A stretch of DNA of 58,865 nucleotides from JBBSWB01 sp038046465 (GTDB lineage Archaea > Nanobdellota > Nanobdellia > Woesearchaeales > GW2011-AR9). Below are positions 17,589 to 26,879 of the stretch, one piece after another. The DNA lies in contig JBBSWB010000041.1 in NCBI GenBank assembly GCA_038046465.1, forward strand, positions 1-58,865, written 5' to 3'. Below the pieces are notes generated by a model. The model was not told the DNA's origin. It ran no database searches and saw nothing but the letters and a program-made list of their open reading frames with translations. Each line of letters opens with the position of its first letter. Position 1 is the stretch's first letter. Both the position numbers and the translations under genes were made by a program.

Positions 17589-18811
17589 AATACGCTCATT
17601 TAGCAGACCTGCATCTTGGCTCCTGGCGTGATCAAAAAATGCGCGACTTGTCCGTCAATGCTTTTCTCAGTGCGATCGACCAGTGCATAGAAAAAAAAGT
17701 AGATTTTATCCTCTTTGCTGGAGATCTGTTTAACACTTCTCTGCCGTCTTTAGACACGCTTAAAATAGTTACCAAAAAATTGAAAGAATTAAAAGACCAA
17801 AATATTCCTTTGTATGCGATTGCGGGTTCCCATGATTTCTCACCGAGTGGAAAAACTATGCTAGATGTGTTAGAAAATGCCGGCCTGCTAAAAAATGTCT
17901 GTAAAGGCAGAATCGATCCGGAGACTAAAGAGCTGCTGCTCAATTTTACTATCGACCACAACACAGGAGCAAAAATTACCGGTATGTTGGGAAGAAAAGG
18001 GCTGCTCGATAAAAAGTATTATCAAAATCTTTCTCAGGGATCCCTGGAAGCAGAATCGGGCTATAAGATTTTTATGTTCCATACTACTTTAAGCGAATTA
18101 AAACCCAAACATTTGGAAATGCTTGATTCCCAACCCGCGTCTTTTCTGCCCAAACACTTTAATTATTATGCCGGAGGACATATTCACCACCCCACTAAAA
18201 TCGAACTTCCTGAATATGGAACTTTAACTTATCCAGGAGCTTTATTTCCAAATAATTTTGCGGAGGTAGAAAAATACAGTATTGGAGGTTATTACTTGAT
18301 CACCGCAGAAAATAATCAGCAAGTTATCGAATGGGTTCCGTTAGAAATAATCAAACACCATCATCTCTCCCTCGACAGCAAACATCAATCTCCAGAAGCT
18401 CTTTTTTCTCAAATTCAAGACCAGTTCAGCAATAAAAATTTAACTGGTGTATTGGTTACTATCCGCCTTTCCGGCACCTTGGAACAGGGCAGAGTTTCGG
18501 ATATCGACTTTAAACAAATATTTACTGACTTGTATGCCCAAGGAGCTTATTTTGTAATGAAAAATACAGCAAAATTAGATTCAAAAGAATTTGAGAACAT
18601 CAAAATTACCACAACAAATCCAGAAACTGCCGAAGAAGAGATCATTAAAGAACATCTGCAGCAAATAAAACTGTTCAACCCAGAAACGGAACTGCAATTA
18701 ACCCAATCCTTGCTGAAAGCTTTGAATACGGTAAAGAAAGAAGGCGAAACGGTTACTGATTTTCAAAACAGAGTAGAAAGCGAAGTAGATAAATTGTTGA
18801 ATTTAAATTAA
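17585..18811 (+). CDS. mre11: Mre11/SbcD-family DNA repair exonuclease
   Basis: Metal-dependent phosphoesterase. The motifs are in order: DLHLGS, AGDLFNTS, AGSHDFS (in place of the usual GNHD), MFHTTLSE, YAGGHIHHP. 408 aa with a C-terminal helical region. Start ATG overlaps the GlmS stop (ATGA). No Rad50 is next to it, unusual for archaea, where mre11 and rad50 are normally paired; the partner must be elsewhere or absent. The nuclease call is firm; the repair role is by family. Confidence 0.88.
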   Translation: MKYAHLADLHLGSWRDQKMRDLSVNAFLSAIDQCIEKKVDFILFAGDLFNTSLPSLDTLKIVTKKLKELKDQNIPLYAIAGSHDFSPSGKTMLDVLENAGLLKNVCKGRIDPETKELLLNFTIDHNTGAKITGMLGRKGLLDKKYYQNLSQGSLEAESGYKIFMFHTTLSELKPKHLEMLDSQPASFLPKHFNYYAGGHIHHPTKIELPEYGTLTYPGALFPNNFAEVEKYSIGGYYLITAENNQQVIEWVPLEIIKHHHLSLDSKHQSPEALFSQIQDQFSNKNLTGVLVTIRLSGTLEQGRVSDIDFKQIFTDLYAQGAYFVMKNTAKLDSKEFENIKITTTNPETAEEEIIKEHLQQIKLFNPETELQLTQSLLKALNTVKKEGETVTDFQNRVESEVDKLLNLN

Positions 18812-18893
18812 AAATTAAAAAACAATTCTAAAAAATTAATTTAAACAAAATAAGAATAATAGAATAAAAAAGAAAAAAATAAAATAAAAATAT

Positions 18894-21701
18894 TTACCTT
18901 CTTCTTTTAAGGTAAATGATTACAAAGGCAGCAATAATCACAACTAAAGCGATTGCTACTACCCAAGGCCAAGTTATTTTCTGTGCAGCTTCTCCGGCAA
19001 CTTCGCCAGCAGGTACTTCACCGGCAACTTCTCCGGCAGGTACTTCACCAGCAGGTACTTCACCAGCAGGTACTTCTGCAGCTGCGCCAACGCCTTTCTC
19101 ACCAATGATAAAGTAGCTAAATCCTGGCGTGGTTGCGGTATAATGGACATAAGTTCCATCATCCTTGACAAAAGTAGTTCCCAATTCAGTCCATTTACTA
19201 TCAACATAGCGGTAGATAGCAACTTGGTTTTGAGTTAATCCTTTTGCAGTTAACCAGGTTTTTTCAACCTTAAAGTCGATTACTGCATCTTTAATGTTAT
19301 CCTCTTTTAAAGCAACCCCTTTAGTAATCTCTATATTTTTGTAGACTGCGCCGCTGAAGCTTGCCATAGAGCTTGGTAAACCATCTACTTTAGCAACTTT
19401 CACCCAGGCACCATAAACCGTGCTAGGGGCTACGAAAGATACCTCAGTAACACCAACTACACCATTATCAACTTCGACTGTTGCGGTTTCACCAGCATTG
19501 ATGGATGCCCATACTTCTTTACCGAATTGGCCCGTAATTCCAGCAGATGAACCTCCGCCAGATCCGCTTGTACCTGAACCGCTGGTAGTATCGGAATCTG
19601 TTGCAAAAGTAACCGACTCAGTAACATTATTGGACAATTCATCAACACACCGCATATTAAAAGTATAACTAGTCCCAGCAGTTAAACCGGTATAAGTTAA
19701 AGTGTAAGATGAACCGGAGCCCGTAATACTGCCTTGCCCTTTAGTGTCTTCACAATAGATTACATCAGTAGCCGTAGCAACATCCAGCACTAATTTGCTG
19801 GTAGTTGAACTGCTTGATCTGGTCACAGTCGTAGCAGGAGCAGTATAATCTGTATAAAACGTAATGGTTTCTGTTGCATTTTGGTTATTGCCATGTGATC
19901 CGCCGACCCCCCCAGCACTATCATTGACAAAGATAGTAACGGTGTTGTTACCTTCTGCAAGTCTGGACACATTGTAAGAAAATACCCAACTTGTGTATTT
20001 ACCGTAAGCATTTGCAAGGGTATTTGGTCGTTGAGCAAAGACGGTTACATTAAAGTCTGCACCACTAGCATTATTAAACATTAAAATTACTGCCGATATG
20101 TTAGTCAGGTTTAAGTTAGCGGTAACGTTAAAGGTGGCGTTATCTGAATGCAGGTTAAACGGTCTTCCATTACTAGTTGAAGGGTGAGTAACATTTATCC
20201 AGGAATTAAGGTTAAAAGTAAGCGTCTCTGTAGCATTTCGGTTATCCAAACTATCATTAACCCAAATGGTTACGCTGTTAGTCCCTGGATGTAAGGTTGA
20301 AATATTATAGCTAGGAGACCACCAAGTAAAACCATTGTTAGTTACGCCTTTTCCTCCCTGTTCATCAACAACATCAAGCGTATAGTTGAAATCCTTTCCG
20401 CTGGCATTATCAAACTGTAAAATGACATATTTAATTTCAGCGCTTCTTGTACCAGTAAAGTTTCCAGCAACGGAAAGATTAAATGTCTTGTTGCCAGTAC
20501 TGTAGTTGTAAATCACTCCCGATGTATTTATAGAAAGTTTAGTCGTACTTAAATTCAACCAAGTAACATTTAACTGCCTATTTACTTCAAAAGAGGCTGT
20601 TTGTGATTGGTTTATGTTGCCTTTGGAATCATTTACCCACAATCTAACCGTTCGCGTTCCTGGACGCAGCATGGAAAGATTATAACTAAGATTTGCAAGT
20701 ATAGTTGCAGTATCCCCATGAGCAACAGGTATACTAATATTAAAACTACCGACAGTTGCATCAGTATTGTTATTAAACATCAAATAAATAGTATCAATCC
20801 AAGTAATGTTACCATTTATGGAAACATTGATAGAGAAATTACTCATACCATTATTATATGGTCTTCCAGTACCCCACCCAAATAATTTGCCATCGGGGCT
20901 ACCTACAATAGTGGTATTAAATGGTGTATTAAGGGTGAATGTAAAAGTTTCAGTACTATTCAGAAGGCCAAAGTTATCGTAAGCAAATATCCTTACGGTG
21001 TGTGTTCCAGCATGAAGTGCAGAAACGTTATAACTTACATTCCAATCAGTAAGGGAATTATTTCTAGCTATTGTTGAGTTAAACCCAAACTCCAATGCAT
21101 AAGTTCCATTGGAAAAGCTAAATGTCATGTTACGGGCTACTCTTGCCGGATAATCTTTAATTGTTGCGTGAAAAGTTATATTACCCGTAGTAATAGTATA
21201 AGCGGGAGTCCCCGTTGGTGATACAATTGTAACGTTAGGTGGAGAATTATCTACTGACACGTGTTCATTATGTCGACTAGTAACGTTATTGCATGCCCAT
21301 TCAAAAGACATATTTTGAGCGCAAAAAGTTAAGTTATAAACGCCATTACGCAGAGCTGATGAAATAAACCCTTTTGTTGCATTTAAAGTCCAGGTAGTAT
21401 TCCAATTAGTTTGGTTGCCAGTGGTGTTGGTAACGGTGACGTTTAACTCTAAGCTATTAGTTGCCATCAAATACCATAAAAATGAGACATTAGTTACATT
21501 ATCAGCATTTGTATATACGCTTAAGTTTGAATAGTTACCGGTAACATTCACGTTCGGACCGGGAGACCTGCCCTCAAACATCTCCGGGGAAAATAAAGTT
21601 ATATCTGCCCTGCTATTTAAAATAATTAAACCACTTGAATAAACCATAACAGCAAAAGCTAATATTAAAACCAACCAAATAATAAATGATTTCGTTTTCA
21701 T
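18894..21701 (-). CDS. Large N-glycosylated surface protein with PGF-pre-PGF domain and C-terminal anchor
   Basis: 935 aa. An N-terminal hydrophobic segment (FIIWLVLILAFAVMVYSSGL) is a signal or anchor. Then come several Ig-like repeats of the form ETLTFNLNSWINVT / TVRLWVNDS, with dozens of N-x-S/T sites (for example NITWI, NNTDAT, NDSLDN), so heavy N-glycosylation is likely. Near residues 720-870 is a PGF-pre-PGF-type domain (VAIYRYVDSKWTELGTTF, then TTPGFSYFIIGEKG). A tandem AGEVP linker follows (DNA about 18999-19075) and a final membrane helix (WPWVVAIALVVIIAAFVIIYL) with an RRR stop. A candidate S-layer or cell-surface protein. AAGGTGTTG is the ribosome site. Confidence 0.85.
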   Translation of the reverse strand: MKTKSFIIWLVLILAFAVMVYSSGLIILNSRADITLFSPEMFEGRSPGPNVNVTGNYSNLSVYTNADNVTNVSFLWYLMATNSLELNVTVTNTTGNQTNWNTTWTLNATKGFISSALRNGVYNLTFCAQNMSFEWACNNVTSRHNEHVSVDNSPPNVTIVSPTGTPAYTITTGNITFHATIKDYPARVARNMTFSFSNGTYALEFGFNSTIARNNSLTDWNVSYNVSALHAGTHTVRIFAYDNFGLLNSTETFTFTLNTPFNTTIVGSPDGKLFGWGTGRPYNNGMSNFSINVSINGNITWIDTIYLMFNNNTDATVGSFNISIPVAHGDTATILANLSYNLSMLRPGTRTVRLWVNDSKGNINQSQTASFEVNRQLNVTWLNLSTTKLSINTSGVIYNYSTGNKTFNLSVAGNFTGTRSAEIKYVILQFDNASGKDFNYTLDVVDEQGGKGVTNNGFTWWSPSYNISTLHPGTNSVTIWVNDSLDNRNATETLTFNLNSWINVTHPSTSNGRPFNLHSDNATFNVTANLNLTNISAVILMFNNASGADFNVTVFAQRPNTLANAYGKYTSWVFSYNVSRLAEGNNTVTIFVNDSAGGVGGSHGNNQNATETITFYTDYTAPATTVTRSSSSTTSKLVLDVATATDVIYCEDTKGQGSITGSGSSYTLTYTGLTAGTSYTFNMRCVDELSNNVTESVTFATDSDTTSGSGTSGSGGGSSAGITGQFGKEVWASINAGETATVEVDNGVVGVTEVSFVAPSTVYGAWVKVAKVDGLPSSMASFSGAVYKNIEITKGVALKEDNIKDAVIDFKVEKTWLTAKGLTQNQVAIYRYVDSKWTELGTTFVKDDGTYVHYTATTPGFSYFIIGEKGVGAAAEVPAGEVPAGEVPAGEVAGEVPAGEVAGEAAQKITWPWVVAIALVVIIAAFVIIYLKRRR
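18999..19075 (-). repeat. Tandem AGEVP-coding repeat
   Basis: Repeated GGTACTTCACCAGCA-type units on the plus strand encode (AGEVP)n and AGEVAGEVP in the stalk next to the membrane anchor. Low-complexity tandem DNA of this kind can change copy number between strains. Confidence 0.75.
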
Positions 21702-21883
21702 CTAACAACACCTTCTTTTTTTTAATTTTATTATACTCTTAATTTATTTAACACTCATTAACACATCTATCGATTAAATATACGTAATTGGAACTATCTT
21801 CTAGAATATAACTTAATGGATTTATAAACATTTATTTTCATTTTAAAATAGTAACTGTGTTAGTTGGGGCGGAGGTGCAAACA

Positions 21884-21895
21884 CTTTTATATACT
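21884..21895 (+). promoter_or_regulatory. TATA box of pgk
   Basis: CTTTTATATACT about 27 nt upstream of ATG 21917; the reading frame is open further upstream to 21857, but this promoter argues against that start. Confidence 0.65.
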
Positions 21896-21916
21896 AAAAA
21901 AGTCTTTCTAACCAGA

Positions 21917-23134
21917 ATGAAACGATTTACTTTAGAAAATTTCCCTCTGGAAAATAAAACAGTTTTCTTAAGAGTCGATTATAATGTCCCTCTAGAAAAA
22001 GAGAAAGTTGTCGACGATAACAAGATAAGATCATCTTTGCCGACGATTAGGTATCTTCTTCAAAAAAATTGTAAAATTGTCCTGGCAACACATCTGGGAA
22101 ATCCGGCCGGAAAAGTAGATGCGAAATTGAAAGTAAACCCTTTATTTAGTAGACTACAAGAATTGCTGTCTAAAGAGAAAAAATGGAACATTATCCAATT
22201 TATTAAACTGAATGACTGTATTGGGAAAGAAATCAAAGCAAAAATAGCGGAAAGCAAACCAAAAACGATTTTTATGCTGGAAAATCTGCGCTTTTACCGA
22301 GAAGAAGAAACAAATGATGTTTTCTTCGCTCATTCCTTGGCTCAGCTTGCCGAAGTATATGTGAATGATGCTTTTGCTGTTTCCCATCGGAAACATGCTT
22401 CTGTAGACGCTATTACTAAATATTTACCTTCCTTGCCGGGCCTTTTATTAGAAACTGAAATACAGCAATTAAGTTTAGCTTTAAATCCAAAAAAACCAGC
22501 TATCTGGATTATGGGCGGCGCAAAATTAAACAAAATTGATCTGATTAAACAAGCCCTGAAAAAAGCAGATTATTTGTTAATTGGAGGAGCATTAGCCTTT
22601 TCTTTTTTGCGGGCTAAAGGAATTAACATGGGCTTGTCTAAACTGGATCCGGAATCAGTCAAAATAGCCGCAAAAATACTTAAATCCGAAGCGGCAAAAA
22701 AAATAATCTTGCCAGTTGATTTTGTTGCTGCAGCTGATTTTTCTCCGCATGCACAAACTGAAATAGTAAAGTATAATCATCTTCAGGACCAACAAACTGC
22801 TTTAGATCTTGGACCAGAAACCGTCAGTTTATTTAAGCAATATCTGCGCAAAGCGCACACTATTGTATGGAATGGACCATTAGGTTATTTTGAATGGGCT
22901 AAATTTGCCCATTCGACTAAAGAAATCGGCCGTTTCTTAGGTAAATTGACGGCAACAGCTATCTGCGGAGGAGGCGAAACCGTAGAAGCAGTTAGGAAAT
23001 TTCGTTTGGAACACTATTTTACCCATGTATCTACCGGCGGAGGAGCAGCGTTAATGTTTTTATCCGGCCAAGAATTGCCGGGAATAACCGCTTTGGAAAA
23101 TAATTATCAGAAATTTAAAAGAAAGTTTAGATAG
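21917..23134 (+). CDS. pgk: Phosphoglycerate kinase
   Basis: Interconverts 1,3-bisphosphoglycerate and 3-phosphoglycerate with ATP synthesis. Begins TLENFPLENKTVFLRVDYNVPL (the substrate-binding RVDYNVP), then ATHLGNPAGK, ENLRFYREEE, VNDAFAVSHRKHAS, MGGAKLNKID (nucleotide site), WNGPLGYFEW, CGGGETVEA and STGGGAAL. About 405 aa from this start, normal for archaea. Central glycolysis or gluconeogenesis; isolated from other pathway genes here. Confidence 0.97.
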   Translation: MKRFTLENFPLENKTVFLRVDYNVPLEKEKVVDDNKIRSSLPTIRYLLQKNCKIVLATHLGNPAGKVDAKLKVNPLFSRLQELLSKEKKWNIIQFIKLNDCIGKEIKAKIAESKPKTIFMLENLRFYREEETNDVFFAHSLAQLAEVYVNDAFAVSHRKHASVDAITKYLPSLPGLLLETEIQQLSLALNPKKPAIWIMGGAKLNKIDLIKQALKKADYLLIGGALAFSFLRAKGINMGLSKLDPESVKIAAKILKSEAAKKIILPVDFVAAADFSPHAQTEIVKYNHLQDQQTALDLGPETVSLFKQYLRKAHTIVWNGPLGYFEWAKFAHSTKEIGRFLGKLTATAICGGGETVEAVRKFRLEHYFTHVSTGGGAALMFLSGQELPGITALENNYQKFKRKFR

Positions 23135-23193
23135 ATAAATTAAACTAGAACGTTAAAATAAACTAGAAAAAAGTTAAATAAATAAAGTTGAGA

Positions 23194-24627
23194 TCAAAAC
23201 CCGATAATTACTTTTTTATGCAATTCTGCATCAACCATATTTTGGAATAAATTTTGCTCTCCGGCTAATTGTTCGATCAGCTTAATTTTCTTATCTTCTA
23301 ACAATAAAATTTCGCCGGATAAAGCTTCAATTTGCCTAGAGAAATGTTCCAACCGGTATTCTAAATCTTCCACTTTAGAAATGAAATCGTTATTGGCAGG
23401 AATCCAGCCAAGCGAATGTAATTCTTCAGTCAATCTGCTTTGGTTCTGCTGCAGTTGATTCAAATAAGTTCCTTCTACTTTATCCAAAAATTCTAACAGG
23501 AAATTAGTTTCTTTTGAACTTAATGAAAATCGTTCCTCATTCAAAACTGCTTTAAGTTGTTTTAAAATCGGTTTGATAGATAAATTCTGGTCGTTGATAA
23601 AGGCAGCAACGGAATCTTTTAGATAGGTATCAATCAATTGGCCATTGTTAAAAGAATTATTTAAATTACTTCCAGGTAAATTGCTTCCCGGATTAATGCC
23701 TGCCGAAATTAATTCTTTTTCAAAATCTTTATAGCGGATTAATAGCGGCCTTATTTTAGAAAAGAAAATAAAAATAGAATCTTTGTTTCCTTCGATCTTT
23801 TTTAGAATCTCGGCCCTTTTTTGTTTGAGGCTGCTTAAGGAAACATATCCGGGTTCTTGTTTTAATTCAGCAATTTGAATTTCTTTTTCTTTTTTCTTGC
23901 TGTCGGCAATATTCTGTCTTTCCCGTTTGCTCAGTAATTCTTTTTCCAGCATTTCTAACTGGGAAACATGACTGTTCAATAAAACTGTTTTTTGGGTTAA
24001 AAATTTAATTGCACTATAACCGCAGGAAGTTAATTTCTGCTCAAAATCTCTTTTAATGTTTTCAAGCTCAAGTAGTTCGGTTAGTAAATGATTAGTTATT
24101 TGGTTGTTAGAATTGTTGGCTGAATCATTTGCGGCTTCGCTTTGGTTAGTATCCGCTTTAATAGGGTCTTTAACAGAATCGTCATTAAAAATTAGGTTAA
24201 AACTGGTAACAAAATCTGTTCCGTCTGCTTTTTGTAGTAGGTATTTTATTTTAGGTTCCAGGGATAAATTAAGACCAAGAACCGTTTCTACAGTAATATT
24301 TTCCGGGAAAGTTAATACTCCTAACGCAGTTCTGGTTTCTTGAAATAAATTTTTAATTTCTTCCAAATCATAATCGATCCAATCGGCACCAAAAGGTTTT
24401 AATTTACTTTCCCATTCATCCAACTGGCGTTCTAACATCCAGCGTTTATCTTTAAGAACATTAACGTAATTAACTAGTTCCCCATTTAATCCGGAAGTAG
24501 TCAGCAGCTGTTGGGTCTGTAATTTTAACCAAGCATCTAGATCAGTTAACTGAACGTTTTCAATCTGGTCATTAGCTTCTGTTGATCCTTTTTTGAAAAA
24601 ATTTAATGCTTTAAACAACCACGACAC
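23194..24627 (-). CDS. Coiled-coil hypothetical protein, 477 aa
   Basis: No signal peptide; almost all heptad-rich helix (LNDWESKLK-like segments; RQNIADSKKKEKEIQIAELK; LEDKKIKLIEQLAGEQ). An asparagine/serine-rich disordered insert sits around residues 170-185 and again near 320-330 (SNLPGSNLNNSFNNG). It begins MSWLFKALNFFKKG with GTG start and GGTG ribosome site. A long coiled-coil cytoplasmic protein of unknown role, possibly a cytoskeletal or envelope-associated scaffold. Confidence 0.6.
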   Translation of the reverse strand: MSWLFKALNFFKKGSTEANDQIENVQLTDLDAWLKLQTQQLLTTSGLNGELVNYVNVLKDKRWMLERQLDEWESKLKPFGADWIDYDLEEIKNLFQETRTALGVLTFPENITVETVLGLNLSLEPKIKYLLQKADGTDFVTSFNLIFNDDSVKDPIKADTNQSEAANDSANNSNNQITNHLLTELLELENIKRDFEQKLTSCGYSAIKFLTQKTVLLNSHVSQLEMLEKELLSKRERQNIADSKKKEKEIQIAELKQEPGYVSLSSLKQKRAEILKKIEGNKDSIFIFFSKIRPLLIRYKDFEKELISAGINPGSNLPGSNLNNSFNNGQLIDTYLKDSVAAFINDQNLSIKPILKQLKAVLNEERFSLSSKETNFLLEFLDKVEGTYLNQLQQNQSRLTEELHSLGWIPANNDFISKVEDLEYRLEHFSRQIEALSGEILLLEDKKIKLIEQLAGEQNLFQNMVDAELHKKVIIGF

Positions 24628-24739
24628 GTTTTACACCCCTTAAACTACCTTTTTGCTAAAGAAGGGGGTGGCGAGGGCTTTTTAAGAATTTCTGTATGGG
24701 AAAATACAGGAAAAACCAGTAATCAAAACGAAATTGGGT

Positions 24740-25939
24740 TTATTTCCCAGAAACAATCTCAACTACATCTAAATTCTTCAACAGATAATCTTTGCCAACT
24801 GTTCTTTTAGTGCGGACATCTTTGGCACAGATAAAGTTTTTTCCAAAATCAGTATGTAACTTATAGGCAAAATCTAACGCCGTGCTTTTAGGAGGCATTA
24901 AAAAACAATCGGGCAGAACCCGGCCTTCTTTATCTTCTAATTTAGCTACTCCTCCCGGGAAGATAGCAATATATTGCAGTAAATTAAATACCGCTTGGTC
25001 TAAAACTTCCTGCACGCCGGTAGAAGAAAATTTATCTAAAACATTGGTTTGAATAAACTCCAATGCTTTCTTTTGCCGTTCAGTTAATTTTTCTTCATTA
25101 GTGAGCGTAAACTTATTTTCTCCAGGTACATATTTAATTAACCCAGCTTTACCTGCTTCCCTTAAAGCCAATTCTGATTCAGCAGAACAGCCAATAAATA
25201 GATAACTAGTAAACTGTTTTTTTAATCTATTAAAATTAGCTTCTGCACCGGGAACATCAATTTTGTTGCAAGCAATAATCATGGGTTTCGTTTTCTTCCT
25301 TAACGTGGTTGCTAAATTATGTAAATCCTCTTCCGCCCATCCATTGGGCTTATCTTTATCTAAACCCAACTGAGCTATAACTTCTTCAACCATTTTATCA
25401 GTAACTTTTAACCCTGACAGCTGCTTACCTAGAGCAAGATGGACCTCTAATTTTTCTTGCATGACCGTCCGAGCAAATTTTTCCCAGCCCTTCTTAATAA
25501 TACCTAAATACCACATATCCAATTCTACTTCTAAAAATTTAACGTCTTCAGCAGGATCATAACTGCCTGCTTCTACTACTTCGCCTTTTTCATTAGTTGA
25601 ACCAGAAACATCGATAACGTGAACCAAAACATCGGCCTGTCTTAAATCGTCTAAGAATTGGTTGCCCATACCTAAGCCTTCGTGCGCACCGGGAACTAAG
25701 CCGGCTACATCGAGCATCTGCACCGGAACAAACCGAGACTTATCTATTACATATCCATTGCGGGGATTAGAAATTTTTCCAAAATCTCTGGCTGGGTCAT
25801 TAACTTTTACATACCCGACCCCAGAATTGGGTTTAATAGTAACGAAGGGATAATTAGCAATTTCTACTTCTGCCAAGGTTGCTGCCTTAAAAAAGGTGCT
25901 TTTTCCAACATTAGGTTTTCCTACGATTCCGATGAGCAT
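24740..25939 (-). CDS. ychF: YchF/Obg-family GTPase with TGS domain (archaeal type)
   Basis: Translation-associated GTPase, 399 aa. P-loop GKPNVGKS, switch II DVAGLVPGAHEGLGMG, G4 ACNKID (the archaeal clade has NKxD where bacterial YchF has NKxE), and a C-terminal TGS domain (STALDFAYKLHTDFGK, ending KNLDVVEIVSGK). Divergent from 26138 with the structured element at 25997-26117 between them. Confidence 0.93.
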   Translation of the reverse strand: MLIGIVGKPNVGKSTFFKAATLAEVEIANYPFVTIKPNSGVGYVKVNDPARDFGKISNPRNGYVIDKSRFVPVQMLDVAGLVPGAHEGLGMGNQFLDDLRQADVLVHVIDVSGSTNEKGEVVEAGSYDPAEDVKFLEVELDMWYLGIIKKGWEKFARTVMQEKLEVHLALGKQLSGLKVTDKMVEEVIAQLGLDKDKPNGWAEEDLHNLATTLRKKTKPMIIACNKIDVPGAEANFNRLKKQFTSYLFIGCSAESELALREAGKAGLIKYVPGENKFTLTNEEKLTERQKKALEFIQTNVLDKFSSTGVQEVLDQAVFNLLQYIAIFPGGVAKLEDKEGRVLPDCFLMPPKSTALDFAYKLHTDFGKNFICAKDVRTKRTVGKDYLLKNLDVVEIVSGK

Positions 25940-25996
25940 TTTTAGGTTTCAAAATTCATTAGATATATAAACATTTACTTAAAAAAATAAAATGAT

Positions 25997-26117
25997 AAAA
26001 ATCACCTTGGCCGCTCGTTCGGCCTATCCTAGCCAATAACTTTCGAAGGGATAGGACTTAATTTATTACTAAAGTATACATTCCCTCACTCGCCTCTTGG
26101 CCTAGGCGGTGATTTTT
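25997..26117 (+). ncRNA. Structured intergenic element, family A copy 1 (121 nt)
   Basis: Outer stem AAAAATCACC (25997-26006) with GGTGATTTTT (26108-26117), 10 bp. Next GGCC/GGCC, then an inner hairpin CCTATCC/GGATAGG, then an AT-rich segment leading to CTCGCCTCTTGGCC. Aligns gaplessly with the minus strand of 44606-44726 over about 74 nt of core at roughly three-quarters identity (hand count), with compensatory changes in the outer stem. It sits between divergent genes. Whether it is a transcribed RNA or a mobile palindrome is undecided. Confidence 0.7.
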
Positions 26118-26137
26118 TATGAAAATGAGATCAACTT

Positions 26138-26659
26138 ATGACTTTTGCTTTTGGACACCTGACTGGTGCTTGGCTGTTTGGAAAGATGACAGAATGGTTC
26201 AGCCGCAAAAAGATTCCTCTTTCGGCGTGGTTATATCTGCTCCTGGGGGGAATAATCTCTGATATTGATTTCTTATTAGACTGGACTTTCAAAACAGAAG
26301 CGCATCGGACCTTTACCCATAGTTTAATTTTTTTAATGGTCTCCTGCTTCCTTGTTTATGTGGTTTTGTTTTTATTGAACAAATCTAAAGAAGCTAAATT
26401 ATTTTCGTTGATGTTTGGTTCCGGAATAGTTGTTCATATTGTATTAGACATGCTGTTTTCCCAGGGAGTGCCTTTATTTTGGCCTAATTTATTACATTTC
26501 TCGTTTCAAGGACTTAGTTATTTTGACCCGGCCACCCCTTCTTGTTTAAACGGCTCTTACGAAACAATAAAACATTCTTTAAGATTAGCAGTGGTAGATA
26601 TGGCCCTAGGAACCGCTTGGGTGTTTTATTTTGCCCTTAGAAAACGAATTAAGTTTTGA
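26138..26659 (+). CDS. Membrane-bound metal-dependent hydrolase-like protein (DUF457/YdjM type)
   Basis: 173 aa with about four membrane segments (LSAWLYLLLGGIISDID, IFLMVSCFLVYVVLFLL, LFSLMFGSGIVVHIVLDML, MALGTAWVFYFAL). The family hallmarks are GHLTGAWL, an acidic ISDIDFLLDW and HRTFTHSL (His/Asp metal ligands within membrane-adjacent helices). Function in the family is poorly defined. Downstream of structured element 1, upstream of element 2. Confidence 0.8.
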   Translation: MTFAFGHLTGAWLFGKMTEWFSRKKIPLSAWLYLLLGGIISDIDFLLDWTFKTEAHRTFTHSLIFLMVSCFLVYVVLFLLNKSKEAKLFSLMFGSGIVVHIVLDMLFSQGVPLFWPNLLHFSFQGLSYFDPATPSCLNGSYETIKHSLRLAVVDMALGTAWVFYFALRKRIKF

Positions 26660-26680
26660 GTTTATTAAATCGGCGGCTCT

Positions 26681-26828
26681 GTAGAAAAAGTCTAGGCCTT
26701 TCACTCGTTCAGTTCTAAAAAGCGTAACCGTTAAGAAAAAGAATAATTTAAAGATGGAACTGAACCTGTGTTAAATCTTACGAATTAAAATTACTCGTTC
26801 AAATCTTGGCCTAGACGACTTTTTCTAC
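26681..26828 (+). ncRNA. Structured intergenic element, family A copy 2 (148 nt, divergent)
   Basis: Outer stem GTAGAAAAAGTC (26681-26692) with GACTTTTTCTAC (26817-26828), 12 bp. Next TAGGCC/GGCCTA, then inner hairpin GTTCAGTTC/GAACTGAAC (26707-26715, 26757-26765). It shares with copy 1 the motif CTCGTTC on the 5' side and CTCG...TCTTGGCCTAG on the 3' side, plus the same stem order, but the inner stem sequence differs. Confidence 0.6.
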
Positions 26829-26879
26829 TAAACTAATTTAGACTAAACATTTATATACATAAATTTCTTCACTAACCTT

